In this document: one piece after another, positions 32,837 through 41,497 of the stretch
How the letters are laid out: each line of letters starts with the position of its first letter
Numbering within the stretch: the stretch's first letter is position 1
Assembly (NCBI RefSeq): GCF_003201205.1
Contig: NZ_QICN01000004.1
Coordinates: 62,001-126,000 of the forward strand
Source of the DNA: Sinimarinibacterium flocculans
Lineage (GTDB): Bacteria; Pseudomonadota; Gammaproteobacteria; Nevskiales; Nevskiaceae
Length of the DNA stretch: 64,000 nt
Direction of reading: 5' to 3'
Program-made: the position numbers and the translations under genes
Notes under the pieces: model-generated
Told to the model about the DNA's origin: nothing
What the model saw: the letters and a program-made list of their open reading frames with translations, nothing else
Databases searched by the model: none

Positions 32837-35800
32837 TCAGTGACGGCGACGCGCGCGCAGCAGCCCCGCGGCCAGCAGCATCAGCAGCAACGAAGCCGGC
32901 AGCGCGCCGCCGAAGCGACCCGGATCGTCGTCGCCTTCGTTGCCGCCGCCGTTGCCGCCACCATTGCCTCCGTCGCCGCCGCCACCGTTGTCGTCCGGCG
33001 TCACGCACTGGTTGCCGACCACGCGGTAGTTCTCCGCTGCGGCACCGGAATCGGTCGTCAGGCCGATGCCGTTGACCGGAGTGGTCTGGCGGATGCTCGC
33101 GGCGAGGCTGCTGAGCACGGTGCCGCTCTCGATGCCGAGCGCGGCCTTGTCCAGCACCAGACGGATGGTGCCGTCGGCGTCATAGCCGCTCGCGGCGTCG
33201 AGGTCGCCGAGGACCGTGAAGGTGCCGACGCCGCCGACCGCGGGGACCGGAATCGCGCTGCGCGTGCCGTAGACGAAGCTCGGCGACAGGCCGACGCTGT
33301 CCATCGCCACGAAGTAGGCGTTGGTGTCGTCGGGCAGGCTGAAGTACGCGTACCAGCGGTGCAGCGGCGGCACGTTCGACAGGTCGGCGACCTTGATCGT
33401 GAACACGATCTTGCCCGGCATGTCGACCGGCTCCGCGACCCAGAGCTGGCGCAGGTCGTCCTGGCCGGTGGGCAGGCCGATGTTGCCGGTCACGCCGGCC
33501 GGGCTGGTGAACTGGGTCAGGCCGGGCAGCTCGCAGCTCTTCTCGGTCGACGGCGGCGGCACGCCGGGGTCGAGCTGGGTCGTGAACGCGCGGCCGAACA
33601 TCGGGCGCTTGAGCAGGTCCGACACCAGCGGCAGGCTCGGTTCGTCCGGCAGTTCGGGCAGCAGGCCCGACGCGGACGGCGCGGCATCCAGGGTCGACAG
33701 CGCACCGTCGGCGAAGACGCGGATGTTGTGGATCGGCTCGCCCGGATCGGGGAACCCCAGATGCGCGTATGGCACGAAGAAGCTCAGGACGTTGCCTTCG
33801 AGCGCCGCCTGCTTGGCGACCGCGGTGTTGCCCGGGCCGCCTTCCGGAATCTCGACGCCGTCGCTGCCGGCGACGACCGTCGTCGAGACCGGCAGGCCGG
33901 CGACGTTGGCGGCGACCCGGAACGCGACGCGCTCGATCGGCGCTGCGCTCAGCGTCACGCGGTACTGGATGCCCGGCAGATCGTCGACCGCACCTTCCTG
34001 CATCGTCAGGGTCTGGATGTCGGCACCCGGATCGCTGATCAGCAGGTCGCTGTCGCCGTCGAGCACGATCCACTCCTCGGCCAGCGGCGGCATGCCGGCG
34101 TGCGGCGTGTCGAGGGCGTCGAGGATCGACGGCAGGTCGAGCAGTCCCGCGCCGTAGGCGAAGTGCGTCGTGCCGCCGGGCAGCAAGGGGTCGGGCTCGT
34201 AGTCGCTGCCGACCTTGCGCGCATTGAGCTTGATCAGCTTCTCGACGTCCGCCGGCGTCAGCTCCGGATGTGCCTGCAGCATCAGGCCGATCGCGCCGGT
34301 GACGTGCGGGGCCGCCATCGAGGTGCCGGAGATCGTGCCGTACCACGGCAGCCAGGTGCCTTCGATGAGGCCTTCGCTGCCGCCCAGGCAGATCGCCTGG
34401 CTGGGTTGCGACTGGAAGCAGGTGGAGGTGATCAGGTCGCCGGGCGCCGAGATGTCCGGATAGCGGTCGGACGCGCCCTTGAGCGCGCGGCTCGAGAACG
34501 TCGACAGCGCGCCGTCGCGCACGCCGCTGCCGGCGTCGTTGTAGCTGGCCACGCAGATCACGCCGGGGGTCGGGTCCTTGCAGGTCGAGGAGGTCTGGTC
34601 GCTGCTGCCGTCGCCGCCGTCGTTGCCGGCCGCGAAGACCATGACCACGCCGCGATCGACGATCTCCTTGATCAGGCACGAGGACGTCGAGCCGGGGTCG
34701 TACTGCGAGCCGGCGCCGTCGCCGTAGGAGTTGTTCACGGCACGCAGCGGCGGGTCGAAGCTGTCGAGGTTGTCGAGCAGGTGCCGGTAGGCGCTGGCCA
34801 CGTCGAGCACGAGCAGTGCGGCGCCATTGGCCCAGTGGATGATCCTGGCGTCCGGGGCCACGCCGGCGTAGGTGCCGCGGACGTTGGGTGCGAAGTCCGG
34901 AATCGGGTAGAGGCCGTCGGAAGCGGCGCCGCTGCCGGCGACGGTACCGGTGACGTGGGTGCCGTGGCCGCCGACCTGGCTTTCGCTGTCGAGCGGGCCG
35001 ATGTCGAGATACAGCGGGTCGGTGACCAGGCCCGGTACCAGCAGCTTGAAGTTGTGCAGCAGGTTGTCGGCGAAGTCCGGATGCAGGCCGTACAGGCCGC
35101 TGTCGATAATGCCGAGCGTGACGCCCTCGCCGGTGAGCCGGCGACCTTCGCTGTCGAAGTACGGGCCTCCCGCAACCGGTTCCTGGGCGACGCGTACGCG
35201 CGTGGCCCACGGCGCGGTGCTGCCGAGGTACTGCAGCGGGCGGTTGTGCTCGATGCGCGCGACCAGCGGCTCGTCGAGCAGCGCGGTGAAGGCCGCGGCC
35301 GGACCGGTGACGAAGACCGAGGACACGTAGCGGCGGAAGTCATGCGTCGCAGTCAGGTCGAGCCGTTCGAGCAGGCCGTCCTGCTGCTTGCGGGTGCCGC
35401 CGTCGAAGCGCACGAAGGCGCCGTAGATCGCGGTCTGCGCGAGGTTGGCGAGATCGGCGATCACGCCGGCGTCCATCTGCGCCGCGCCGCCATCGGTCGC
35501 TGCGCAGACATCGGTTTCGCCGCCGCCGTCGACGGGATCGGTCACCAGGCCGACGGTCAGCGTCGAGGTCGAGCCGGTGACCAGGAAGGGGATCGCCTCG
35601 ACGCGCACGCGCGCCGGCAGCTCGGCCACGCGCAGCACGACGCGCTCGCCGGCATCGGCCGATGCCGACGCGCCGAGCAGGCCGCCGGTCTCGTCGTCGC
35701 GCACGTAGAGGTCCAGGTCGTCACCGCCATTGGTCCATTCCAGCGCGATCACCACCTCGGCGTCCGGATGTGCGCTGCGGTACGCCTCGTCGACATCCAG

Positions 35801-36013
35801 ATCGAAGACGAAGGTGTCGCAGGTCACGCCGTCGCCGGTGCAGACCGGATCGAGCGCGACGCCGACCGGGTTGGAGATGACGTAGGGTCCACCTTCGGCG
35901 ATCAGCGTCGGGCTGGTTTCGCTCAGGCTGCCGCTTTCCGGGCTGAAGGACCACGCGGCCAGCGGCAGCACACACAGGACCGAAGCCCAGACTTTCGACG
36001 GACGACGCAACAT
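32837..36013 (-). CDS. secreted S8 (subtilisin-like) protease with C-terminal GlyGly-CTERM-type sorting tail
   Basis: Exported subtilase, 1058 aa. A signal-type N-terminus (VWASVLCVLPLAAWSFS) is followed by a domain of about 110 residues rich in Asp that looks like a pre-peptidase C-terminal-type fold (DTFVFDLDVDEAY...DLDLYVRDD), a probable inhibitor region, then the S8 domain with Asp304 (GIIDSGLYG), His350 (GGHGTHVTGTVAG), oxyanion Asn in AAGNDGG, and Ser565 (GTSMAAPHV). Two beta-rich C-terminal domains follow. The end is a Gly/Asp-rich linker, GGALPASLLLMLLAAGLLRA and then RRRH, the tripartite form of GlyGly-CTERM/rhombosortase targets. Cell-surface or secreted proteolysis is expected. Confidence 0.92.
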   Translation of the reverse strand: MLRRPSKVWASVLCVLPLAAWSFSPESGSLSETSPTLIAEGGPYVISNPVGVALDPVCTGDGVTCDTFVFDLDVDEAYRSAHPDAEVVIALEWTNGGDDLDLYVRDDETGGLLGASASADAGERVVLRVAELPARVRVEAIPFLVTGSTSTLTVGLVTDPVDGGGETDVCAATDGGAAQMDAGVIADLANLAQTAIYGAFVRFDGGTRKQQDGLLERLDLTATHDFRRYVSSVFVTGPAAAFTALLDEPLVARIEHNRPLQYLGSTAPWATRVRVAQEPVAGGPYFDSEGRRLTGEGVTLGIIDSGLYGLHPDFADNLLHNFKLLVPGLVTDPLYLDIGPLDSESQVGGHGTHVTGTVAGSGAASDGLYPIPDFAPNVRGTYAGVAPDARIIHWANGAALLVLDVASAYRHLLDNLDSFDPPLRAVNNSYGDGAGSQYDPGSTSSCLIKEIVDRGVVMVFAAGNDGGDGSSDQTSSTCKDPTPGVICVASYNDAGSGVRDGALSTFSSRALKGASDRYPDISAPGDLITSTCFQSQPSQAICLGGSEGLIEGTWLPWYGTISGTSMAAPHVTGAIGLMLQAHPELTPADVEKLIKLNARKVGSDYEPDPLLPGGTTHFAYGAGLLDLPSILDALDTPHAGMPPLAEEWIVLDGDSDLLISDPGADIQTLTMQEGAVDDLPGIQYRVTLSAAPIERVAFRVAANVAGLPVSTTVVAGSDGVEIPEGGPGNTAVAKQAALEGNVLSFFVPYAHLGFPDPGEPIHNIRVFADGALSTLDAAPSASGLLPELPDEPSLPLVSDLLKRPMFGRAFTTQLDPGVPPPSTEKSCELPGLTQFTSPAGVTGNIGLPTGQDDLRQLWVAEPVDMPGKIVFTIKVADLSNVPPLHRWYAYFSLPDDTNAYFVAMDSVGLSPSFVYGTRSAIPVPAVGGVGTFTVLGDLDAASGYDADGTIRLVLDKAALGIESGTVLSSLAASIRQTTPVNGIGLTTDSGAAAENYRVVGNQCVTPDDNGGGGDGGNGGGNGGGNEGDDDPGRFGGALPASLLLMLLAAGLLRARRRH

Positions 36014-36193
36014 GGAACGGGAACCTCTTGTCTTGTAATCGGGCTTCGGAAGGCCGCGGGGCGGGCATGCGGGCCCGGGCGGCGGCGCGAGTGTGCCAAT
36101 CCGCGCGCGGCGGCGACAGGGGGAAATCTTACAGAGCGCCGGGCGGGCGCCTGACCGGCGCCCCGGTGGCGGCGCGTCGGCGGAACGGTGCTT

Positions 36194-36270
36194 TAGGAAC
36201 CTGAGCGGTAGAAACGCAGGCGGCTGCGGCTTTGCCTCGCCTGCCAGCTTCCTACCGCCCAGACTCCTAG
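36194..36270. repeat. 77-base palindromic intergenic repeat (TAGGA..CTG.GCGGTAG type)
   Basis: Left arm TAGGAACCTGAGCGGTAG, core AAACGCAGGCGGCTGCGGCTTTGCC..GCCTGCC, right arm TTCCTACCGCCCAGACTCCTA. The same element, interrupted by an extra palindrome, lies at 41220-41384, and a 17-base piece of the left arm ends the sulfotransferase gene at 28713-28729. The right end contains the TAG stop of the iron-dependent ADH gene (36267-36269, minus strand). Confidence 0.85.
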
Positions 36271-37478
36271 GCCAGCATCTGCCGGACCAGGGTCTCGCAG
36301 GTGGGCCGATCCATGTAGCGCGGCACCGCGTAGGTCCAGTGCGCTTCCTTGAGCGCGGCGTCGGTGATCGCCGGCACATCTTCCGCGCGCAGCTTCTCGA
36401 CTTTCTGTGGAATCTTGAATTGTTCGTTCAAGGCTCTGATATGGCTGACGAATCTGTCGGCGAGCTCGGTCTCCGTCTCGCTGCCCTGGCGCAGGCCGCC
36501 GGCCTCCGCCAGTTCGGCCAGGCGTCGCGTGCAGGCCGGCTTCGAGTAGTCGAGCACGTAGGGCAGGACGATGGCGTTGGCGAGCCCGTGCGGCACGTGG
36601 TAGCGCGCGCCGAAGTTGTGCGAGATCGCGTGGACGTAGCCGACGCCGGCCGTGGTGAAGGCCACGCCGGCCTTGTAGGAGGCCAGTGCCATGTTCTGCC
36701 GCGCGTCGAGGTCGCTGCCGTCGGCCATCGCCCGCGGCAGGTTCTGCATGATCAGGCGCGTGGCTTCGAGCGCCTCGGCATCGGTGGCCGCGGTGGCGTT
36801 GCGCGAGATGTAGGCCTCGACCGCATGGGTCAGGGCGTCCATGCCGGTGGCCGCGGTGATCGGTGGCGGCAGCCCGGTCATCAGCTGGCCGTCGAGCGCC
36901 GCACCCACCGGGACCAGCTTGGGGTCCATGATCGCGAACTTACGCGTGTTCGCCGGATCGGAGACGACCGCGGCGATCGTCACCTCCGAGCCGGTGCCGG
37001 CGGTGGTCGGGACCACGTACAGCGGCATCGGCTTGAACAGGATGCGCATCAGGCCGGCCATCCACGCGATCTTGTGCGGGTTGGTCGCACGTGCGGCGAT
37101 GACCTTGGCCGCGTCCATCGACGACCCGCCGCCGATGGCGAGGATGGCCGTGCACTGTTCGCGCCTGAGCAGGGCCAGTCCGGTCTCGATCTGCTCGATC
37201 GTCGGGTCCGGCTGCACGCCGTCGTAGAGCACGGTGTGCACGTCGAGGGCCTTGAGCCGATCCAGCATCGGCTGCAGCAGGCCGATCTTCACCAGCATCG
37301 CGTCCGAGACGACCAGCAGCCGCTTCACGCCGGAGCCGGCGATGGCCTCGCACAGCTTCAGCGACGAGCCCGGGCCCGTGTGCAGCTCCGGCTGGCGGAA
37401 GTTCAGAATCTTGGTCGAGAGCTTCAGCGCCAGCATGAACAGGCGGTAGAAGAACACCTGGATCGGGAACGGGATCAT
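36267..37478 (-). CDS. iron-containing alcohol dehydrogenase
   Basis: Group III (iron-activated) alcohol dehydrogenase, 403 aa. Cofactor motif AIGGGSSMDAAKVIAA, the PTTAGTGSEVT block, and metal-ligand region DALTHAVEAYIS plus GYVHAISHNFGARYHVPHG, which supplies the His residues that hold Fe or Zn. It oxidises primary alcohols or reduces aldehydes with NAD(P). The start MIPFPIQVFFYRL is where family homology begins. It is divergent from the pqi operon and not clearly linked to the protease downstream. Confidence 0.92.
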   Translation of the reverse strand: MIPFPIQVFFYRLFMLALKLSTKILNFRQPELHTGPGSSLKLCEAIAGSGVKRLLVVSDAMLVKIGLLQPMLDRLKALDVHTVLYDGVQPDPTIEQIETGLALLRREQCTAILAIGGGSSMDAAKVIAARATNPHKIAWMAGLMRILFKPMPLYVVPTTAGTGSEVTIAAVVSDPANTRKFAIMDPKLVPVGAALDGQLMTGLPPPITAATGMDALTHAVEAYISRNATAATDAEALEATRLIMQNLPRAMADGSDLDARQNMALASYKAGVAFTTAGVGYVHAISHNFGARYHVPHGLANAIVLPYVLDYSKPACTRRLAELAEAGGLRQGSETETELADRFVSHIRALNEQFKIPQKVEKLRAEDVPAITDAALKEAHWTYAVPRYMDRPTCETLVRQMLA

Positions 37479-37671
37479 GGCGGTGGGTCGGTTGGGTTGA
37501 CGGGCGCCCGCGGCCCCGGCCGGCGGGCTTTCAGGGGGCGCATGATGACCGATTGTGACGGTATTGGCTGTAACCCTTGCAGCCCGGCGCCGGCACGCTG
37601 CCGGCGTCGCGCCGCGCATGGGGCCATGCATTAGACTCGGACGGAGCGTCGCCGCGACGCCGACGAAACGG

Positions 37672-38313
37672 ATGTCCCGTTTGGCCACCACCCCCCTGAC
37701 CATCTGCGAATGCTGTGACGCCGTGTACGAGCGCCGGCCGCTCGCGTCCGGCGAGATCGCGCACTGCCGTCGCTGCGGTGCCGAGCTGTACCGCAACCGC
37801 CGGCTCGATCTGGATGCGATGCTGGCGATCGCCTTCGGTGGCCTGATCACCTTCGTCATCGCCAACGTCTATCCGGTGCTGATCATGGAGCTGGGCGGGA
37901 CCCGCGCCCAGGTCACGCTGTGGGACGCGATCCTGGCGACCTACGACGCCGGCGTCGGCCTGGTCGCGGTGCTCGCCGCGCTGAGCCTGTTCATGCTACC
38001 GCTGACGCAGATCCTGATGTTCCTGTACGTCCTGCTGCCGCTGCGGGCCGGCAGCGTGCCGGCGGGATTCGTGCCGGTGATGCATGCGATCCGCCACACG
38101 CGCCCGTGGAGCATGGTCGAGGTCTTCCTGGTCGGCGTGCTCGTGTCCGCGGTCAAGCTCGCGGCCGAGTCCGAGCTGGCGCCCGGCGTCGGGCTCTGGG
38201 GTCTCGCCGCGCTGACCGTGCTGCTGACGCTGCTGACCACCTTTGACCTGCAGGAACTGTGGGATCTCGCGGCCGACTGCGAAGCCGGGGAGGGCGTCGC
38301 ATGTCCGCCGTGA
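37672..38313 (+). CDS. pqiA: PqiA-like membrane protein, first half
   Basis: Half-length PqiA protein (213 aa; E. coli PqiA is about 417 aa with two such halves). The N-terminal zinc-ribbon-like pairs are CECC and CRRCG, followed by four hydrophobic segments with the family block AIAFGGLITFVIANVYPVLI and the closing FDLQELWDLA. It is the inner-membrane part of the Pqi system that moves lipids across the envelope together with PqiB and PqiC. The gene overlaps the second half by 13 bases, so the two are made together and presumably act as a heterodimer. Confidence 0.9.
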   Translation: MSRLATTPLTICECCDAVYERRPLASGEIAHCRRCGAELYRNRRLDLDAMLAIAFGGLITFVIANVYPVLIMELGGTRAQVTLWDAILATYDAGVGLVAVLAALSLFMLPLTQILMFLYVLLPLRAGSVPAGFVPVMHAIRHTRPWSMVEVFLVGVLVSAVKLAAESELAPGVGLWGLAALTVLLTLLTTFDLQELWDLAADCEAGEGVACPP

Positions 38314-38942
38314 TCAGCGCGCGCGAACTCGGCCTGCTGCGCTGCCACGCCTGCGGCGCGGTGTACCGCGCTGCGGCGCCCGGTCTGCGCTGCCATTGCC
38401 GGCGGTGCGGCGTGCGCCTGCATCAACGCAAGGCCGACAGCCTGTCGCGCACTTGGGCGCTGCTGATCGCGGCGGCGATCCTGTACCTACCGGCGAACCT
38501 GATTCCGATCATGAAGACCTCGACGCTGCTCGAGGAGCGCTGGGACACGATCCTGTCGGGCGTCATCGCGCTGTGGCAGAAAGGTTCGCCGGAGATTGCG
38601 GTGATCGTGTTCGTCGCCAGCATCGTCGTGCCGCTGGCGAAGATCGCGGTGCTGGCGCTGCTGCTGGTGACGGCGCAGCGGCGTTCCGCGTGGCGGCAGG
38701 CCGAGCGCGCGCGCCTGTACCGCTTCATCGAATTCATCGGTTACTGGTCGATGCTCGACGTGTTCGTCGTCGCGCTGCTGGTCGGCCTCGTACACTTCCG
38801 GGGTCTGGCCGACGTGCAGCCGGGCGGCGGCGCGGTCGCGTTCGCCGCAGTGGTGGTGCTGACGATGATGGCCTCGAAGAGCTTCGATCCGCGTCTGATC
38901 TGGGACAGTGAGCCACCGCGCCGCGTTCGGCGCGAAGCATGA
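38301..38942 (+). CDS. pqiA: PqiA-like membrane protein, second half
   Basis: Second half-length PqiA protein, 213 aa. Cys pairs CHAC and CRRCG at the N-terminus, then four hydrophobic segments including ALLIAAAILYLPANLIPIMK and FIEFIGYWSMLDVFVVALL, the strongest PqiA signature, ending in DPRLIWD. It corresponds to the C-terminal half of a full-length PqiA. A PqiB gene follows after 13 bases. Together with the first half it restores the complete protein. Confidence 0.92.
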   Translation: MSAVISARELGLLRCHACGAVYRAAAPGLRCHCRRCGVRLHQRKADSLSRTWALLIAAAILYLPANLIPIMKTSTLLEERWDTILSGVIALWQKGSPEIAVIVFVASIVVPLAKIAVLALLLVTAQRRSAWRQAERARLYRFIEFIGYWSMLDVFVVALLVGLVHFRGLADVQPGGGAVAFAAVVVLTMMASKSFDPRLIWDSEPPRRVRREA

Positions 38943-38955
38943 GCAAGGACCGCAC

Positions 38956-40611
38956 GTGAGCGCATCGGATTCCCCCACCGACCTGAACCCCGGCGACCTG
39001 CCGCCGCCGGAGATCCGCCACAAGCGGCGCGGCATGCCGTCGCTGGTGTGGCTGGTGCCGATCGTCGCCGCGCTGATCGGCGTCGCGCTGGTGGTTCGCG
39101 CCGTGCTGTCGGCCGGCGTCACGCTGGAGATCACCTTCGAGTCCGCCGAGGGCCTGCAGGCCGGGCAGACCGAGCTGCGCTACAAGGACGTGGTCGTCGG
39201 CACGGTCCGGCGGATCTCGCTGAGCGAGGACCTGCAGACCGTGATCGTCTCCGTCGAGCTCGATCGCGATGCCGCCAACCTCGCGGTGGAGGATTCGCGC
39301 TTCTGGGTGGTGCGTCCGCGGGTCGATACCGGCGGCATCTCCGGGCTCGGCACGTTGGTGTCCGGCGTCTACATCGCCGTCGATGTCGGCAAGTCCGACG
39401 AGCCGCGACGCGAGTTCGTCGGACTCGAGACCGCACCGGCGGTGACCAGCGACAGCGTCGGCACGTCCTTCGTCCTGCGCAGCCTCGGGCTCGGTTCGCT
39501 CGGCGTCGGCTCGCCGGTCTATTACCGTCGCATCCAGGTCGGCCGCGTCGGTGCCTACGAGCTCAACGAGGACGGCAACGGCGTCACGCTGCAGGTCTTC
39601 GTCGACGCGCCCTACGACCGCTTCGTCACCGCCGATACGCGGTTCTGGAACGCCAGCGGCATCGACCTGTCGCTCGGCGCGAGCGGCCTGCAGGTCAACA
39701 CCGAGTCGCTGGCCTCGGTGCTGGCCGGCGGTGTTGCCTTCGAGACGCCCAGCGATGGCGATCCGGCGCCGCCCAACACCACGTACTGGCTGCACGAGGA
39801 CCGGGCGACGGCGCTGGCGCCGCCATCCGGCCGGCCGGTGCGCGTGCGCATGCGCTTCGCCGATTCGATCCGCGGCCTCGCGGTCGGCGCGCCGGTGGAC
39901 TTCCATGGCGTCGAGTTCGGCACCGTCGAGTCGGTCGAACTGGAATACGACAGCGACAAGCGCGAGCTGTACGGCAACGTCGTCGCGCGCCTGTTTCCGA
40001 AGCGTCTGGGCCGCGGCTACGACAGCCTGCGCAAGGCCGCCGACGAGGAGCGCAGCGACACCCAGGTGCTGGCCGCGCTCATCGGCGACGGCCTGCAGGC
40101 ACAGTTGCGCAGCGGCAACCTGCTGACCGGGCAGCTCTACGTCGTACTGGAGCTTTCGCGTCGGGCGCGCGGCCGCTCGGTGGGCCAGGTCGTCGCGGCG
40201 GATGGCGTCATCGAGATTCCGACCGTGCGCGGCAGCCTGGCGCAGTTGCAGGACCAGATCGCCAGCGTCGTCGAACAGCTCAGCCGGGTGCCGTTCGAGG
40301 ACCTGGGCAACAACCTGCGCGACGCGATCGGCAGTGCCGACGATCTGCTCAAGCGCCTCGAAGGCGAGTTGACACCGGAGGCGACGCGGACGCTGGTCGA
40401 GGCACAACGTGCGATCGACAACGCCAACCGCGCCCTGCTCGCCGACGATTCCGGCCTGCAGCAGGATTTGCGGCAGACCTTGGGCCAGGTCGAGCGTGCC
40501 GGGCGCTCGCTGCGCGCCCTGTCCGATTACCTGCAGCGCCATCCGGAGGCGCTGATCCGGGGCAAGGCCGAGGAAGAGCTTCCGCCCGCCGCTGCCGGGG
40601 AGTCGCCATGA
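38956..40611 (+). CDS. pqiB: PqiB, MCE-domain intermembrane transport protein
   Basis: Protein of 551 aa (E. coli PqiB about 546). One N-terminal membrane helix (SLVWLVPIVAALIGVALVVRAVL) is followed by three MCE/MlaD repeats, each opening like VTLEITFESAEGLQAGQTEL, TSFVLRSLGLGSLGVGSPVY and PVRVRMRFADSIRGLAVG, and a helical C-terminus (LAQLQDQIASVVEQLSRVPF) expected to form the long tunnel needle. It spans the periplasm as a hexamer that conducts lipids. GTG start with AAGGA seven bases upstream; its TGA overlaps the ATG of the PqiC gene. Confidence 0.93.
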   Translation: MSASDSPTDLNPGDLPPPEIRHKRRGMPSLVWLVPIVAALIGVALVVRAVLSAGVTLEITFESAEGLQAGQTELRYKDVVVGTVRRISLSEDLQTVIVSVELDRDAANLAVEDSRFWVVRPRVDTGGISGLGTLVSGVYIAVDVGKSDEPRREFVGLETAPAVTSDSVGTSFVLRSLGLGSLGVGSPVYYRRIQVGRVGAYELNEDGNGVTLQVFVDAPYDRFVTADTRFWNASGIDLSLGASGLQVNTESLASVLAGGVAFETPSDGDPAPPNTTYWLHEDRATALAPPSGRPVRVRMRFADSIRGLAVGAPVDFHGVEFGTVESVELEYDSDKRELYGNVVARLFPKRLGRGYDSLRKAADEERSDTQVLAALIGDGLQAQLRSGNLLTGQLYVVLELSRRARGRSVGQVVAADGVIEIPTVRGSLAQLQDQIASVVEQLSRVPFEDLGNNLRDAIGSADDLLKRLEGELTPEATRTLVEAQRAIDNANRALLADDSGLQQDLRQTLGQVERAGRSLRALSDYLQRHPEALIRGKAEEELPPAAAGESP

Positions 40612-41222
40612 TCCGATTGCCTGCTTCGATCCGCGCCGCCTGCGTGCTGGCCGTCGTGTCCGCGCTGGCGGCGTGCGCGAACCGCGCGCCGACGCAGTTC
40701 TACACGCTGTTGGCGCCGGCGGAGGCGACGCCGGTGCCGGCAGAGTCCGGCTACGCCATCGAACTGCTGCCGGTGGTCGTGCCCGAGCAGGTCGACGTGC
40801 CGCAACTGGTGCTGCGCAGCGGCAGCGGCGCGCTGCAGCCGGTCGACACGCGGCGCTGGGCGGCACCGCTGGGCGAGGAACTGCGTACCGCGCTGTCGGC
40901 ACGACTGTCGGCGCGACTGGGTGTGCGCGACGTCTACCGGCTGGCGTCGCCGGCCTCGCTGCCGCTGTACCGCGTCCGCGTGCGCGTGGGCCGGTTCGAC
41001 TCGGTACCGGCGGACTATGCGCTGCTCGACGCCGGCTGGAGCGTCGAGCGGCGTGACGACCGCAGTGTGCGCACCTGCGACGCGCGCTATCGCGAAGACG
41101 TCGGTGCCGGCATCGACGCGCTGGTCGCCGGGCACCAGCAGGCGCTGGCGCGTCTGGCCGACGACATCGCGGCGACCCTGCGCCGGTTCGACGCCGGAGG
41201 CTGTCCCGACACGCGGACCTAG
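40608..41222 (+). CDS. pqiC: PqiC-like outer-membrane lipoprotein (ABC-type transport auxiliary, DUF330)
   Basis: Lipoprotein of 204 aa. The signal peptide ends in the lipobox ALAAC (Cys near residue 23), and the mature part begins with the family wording APTQFYTLLAPAE, then AIELLPVVVPEQVDVPQLVLR. PqiC sits in the outer membrane and docks the PqiB tube. The start overlaps the PqiB stop as ATGA. The stop codon TAG is the first base group of the palindromic repeat at 41220-41384. Confidence 0.92.
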   Translation: MIRLPASIRAACVLAVVSALAACANRAPTQFYTLLAPAEATPVPAESGYAIELLPVVVPEQVDVPQLVLRSGSGALQPVDTRRWAAPLGEELRTALSARLSARLGVRDVYRLASPASLPLYRVRVRVGRFDSVPADYALLDAGWSVERRDDRSVRTCDARYREDVGAGIDALVAGHQQALARLADDIAATLRRFDAGGCPDTRT

Positions 41223-41384
41223 GAGCCTGGGCGGTAGAAACGCAGGCGGCTGCGGCTTCGCCGTTTCGGGCATCTTGCGCGCTGCTTCTCGGCCAATAGA
41301 ACCCGCTATTGGCCGAGAACCAACGCGAAACCCGCCTCGAAACCGCTTTGACTCGCCTGCCAGGTTCCTACCGCCCAGACTCCT
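41220..41384. repeat. long palindromic repeat with nested perfect hairpin
   Basis: Outer arms TAGGAGCCTGGGCGGTAG (left) and TTCCTACCGCCCAGACTCCT (right) match the 77-base repeat at 36194-36270. Roughly 90 extra bases sit in its centre, including the perfect hairpin at 41286-41319 (TTCTCGGCCAATAG, loop of six, CTATTGGCCGAGAA). It fills the gap between the PqiC and glutathione reductase genes. Confidence 0.85.
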
Positions 41385-41497
41385 GGCGGACAGCCTGCCG
41401 CGATCCTGCGCTGTCGCTGGCCTGACGGGCCGGCGGCGTGCGCCGCAACGGGCAGGGCGGCTACAGTGCGCCGCACACCCGTCGCGCGGAGCGCAGC

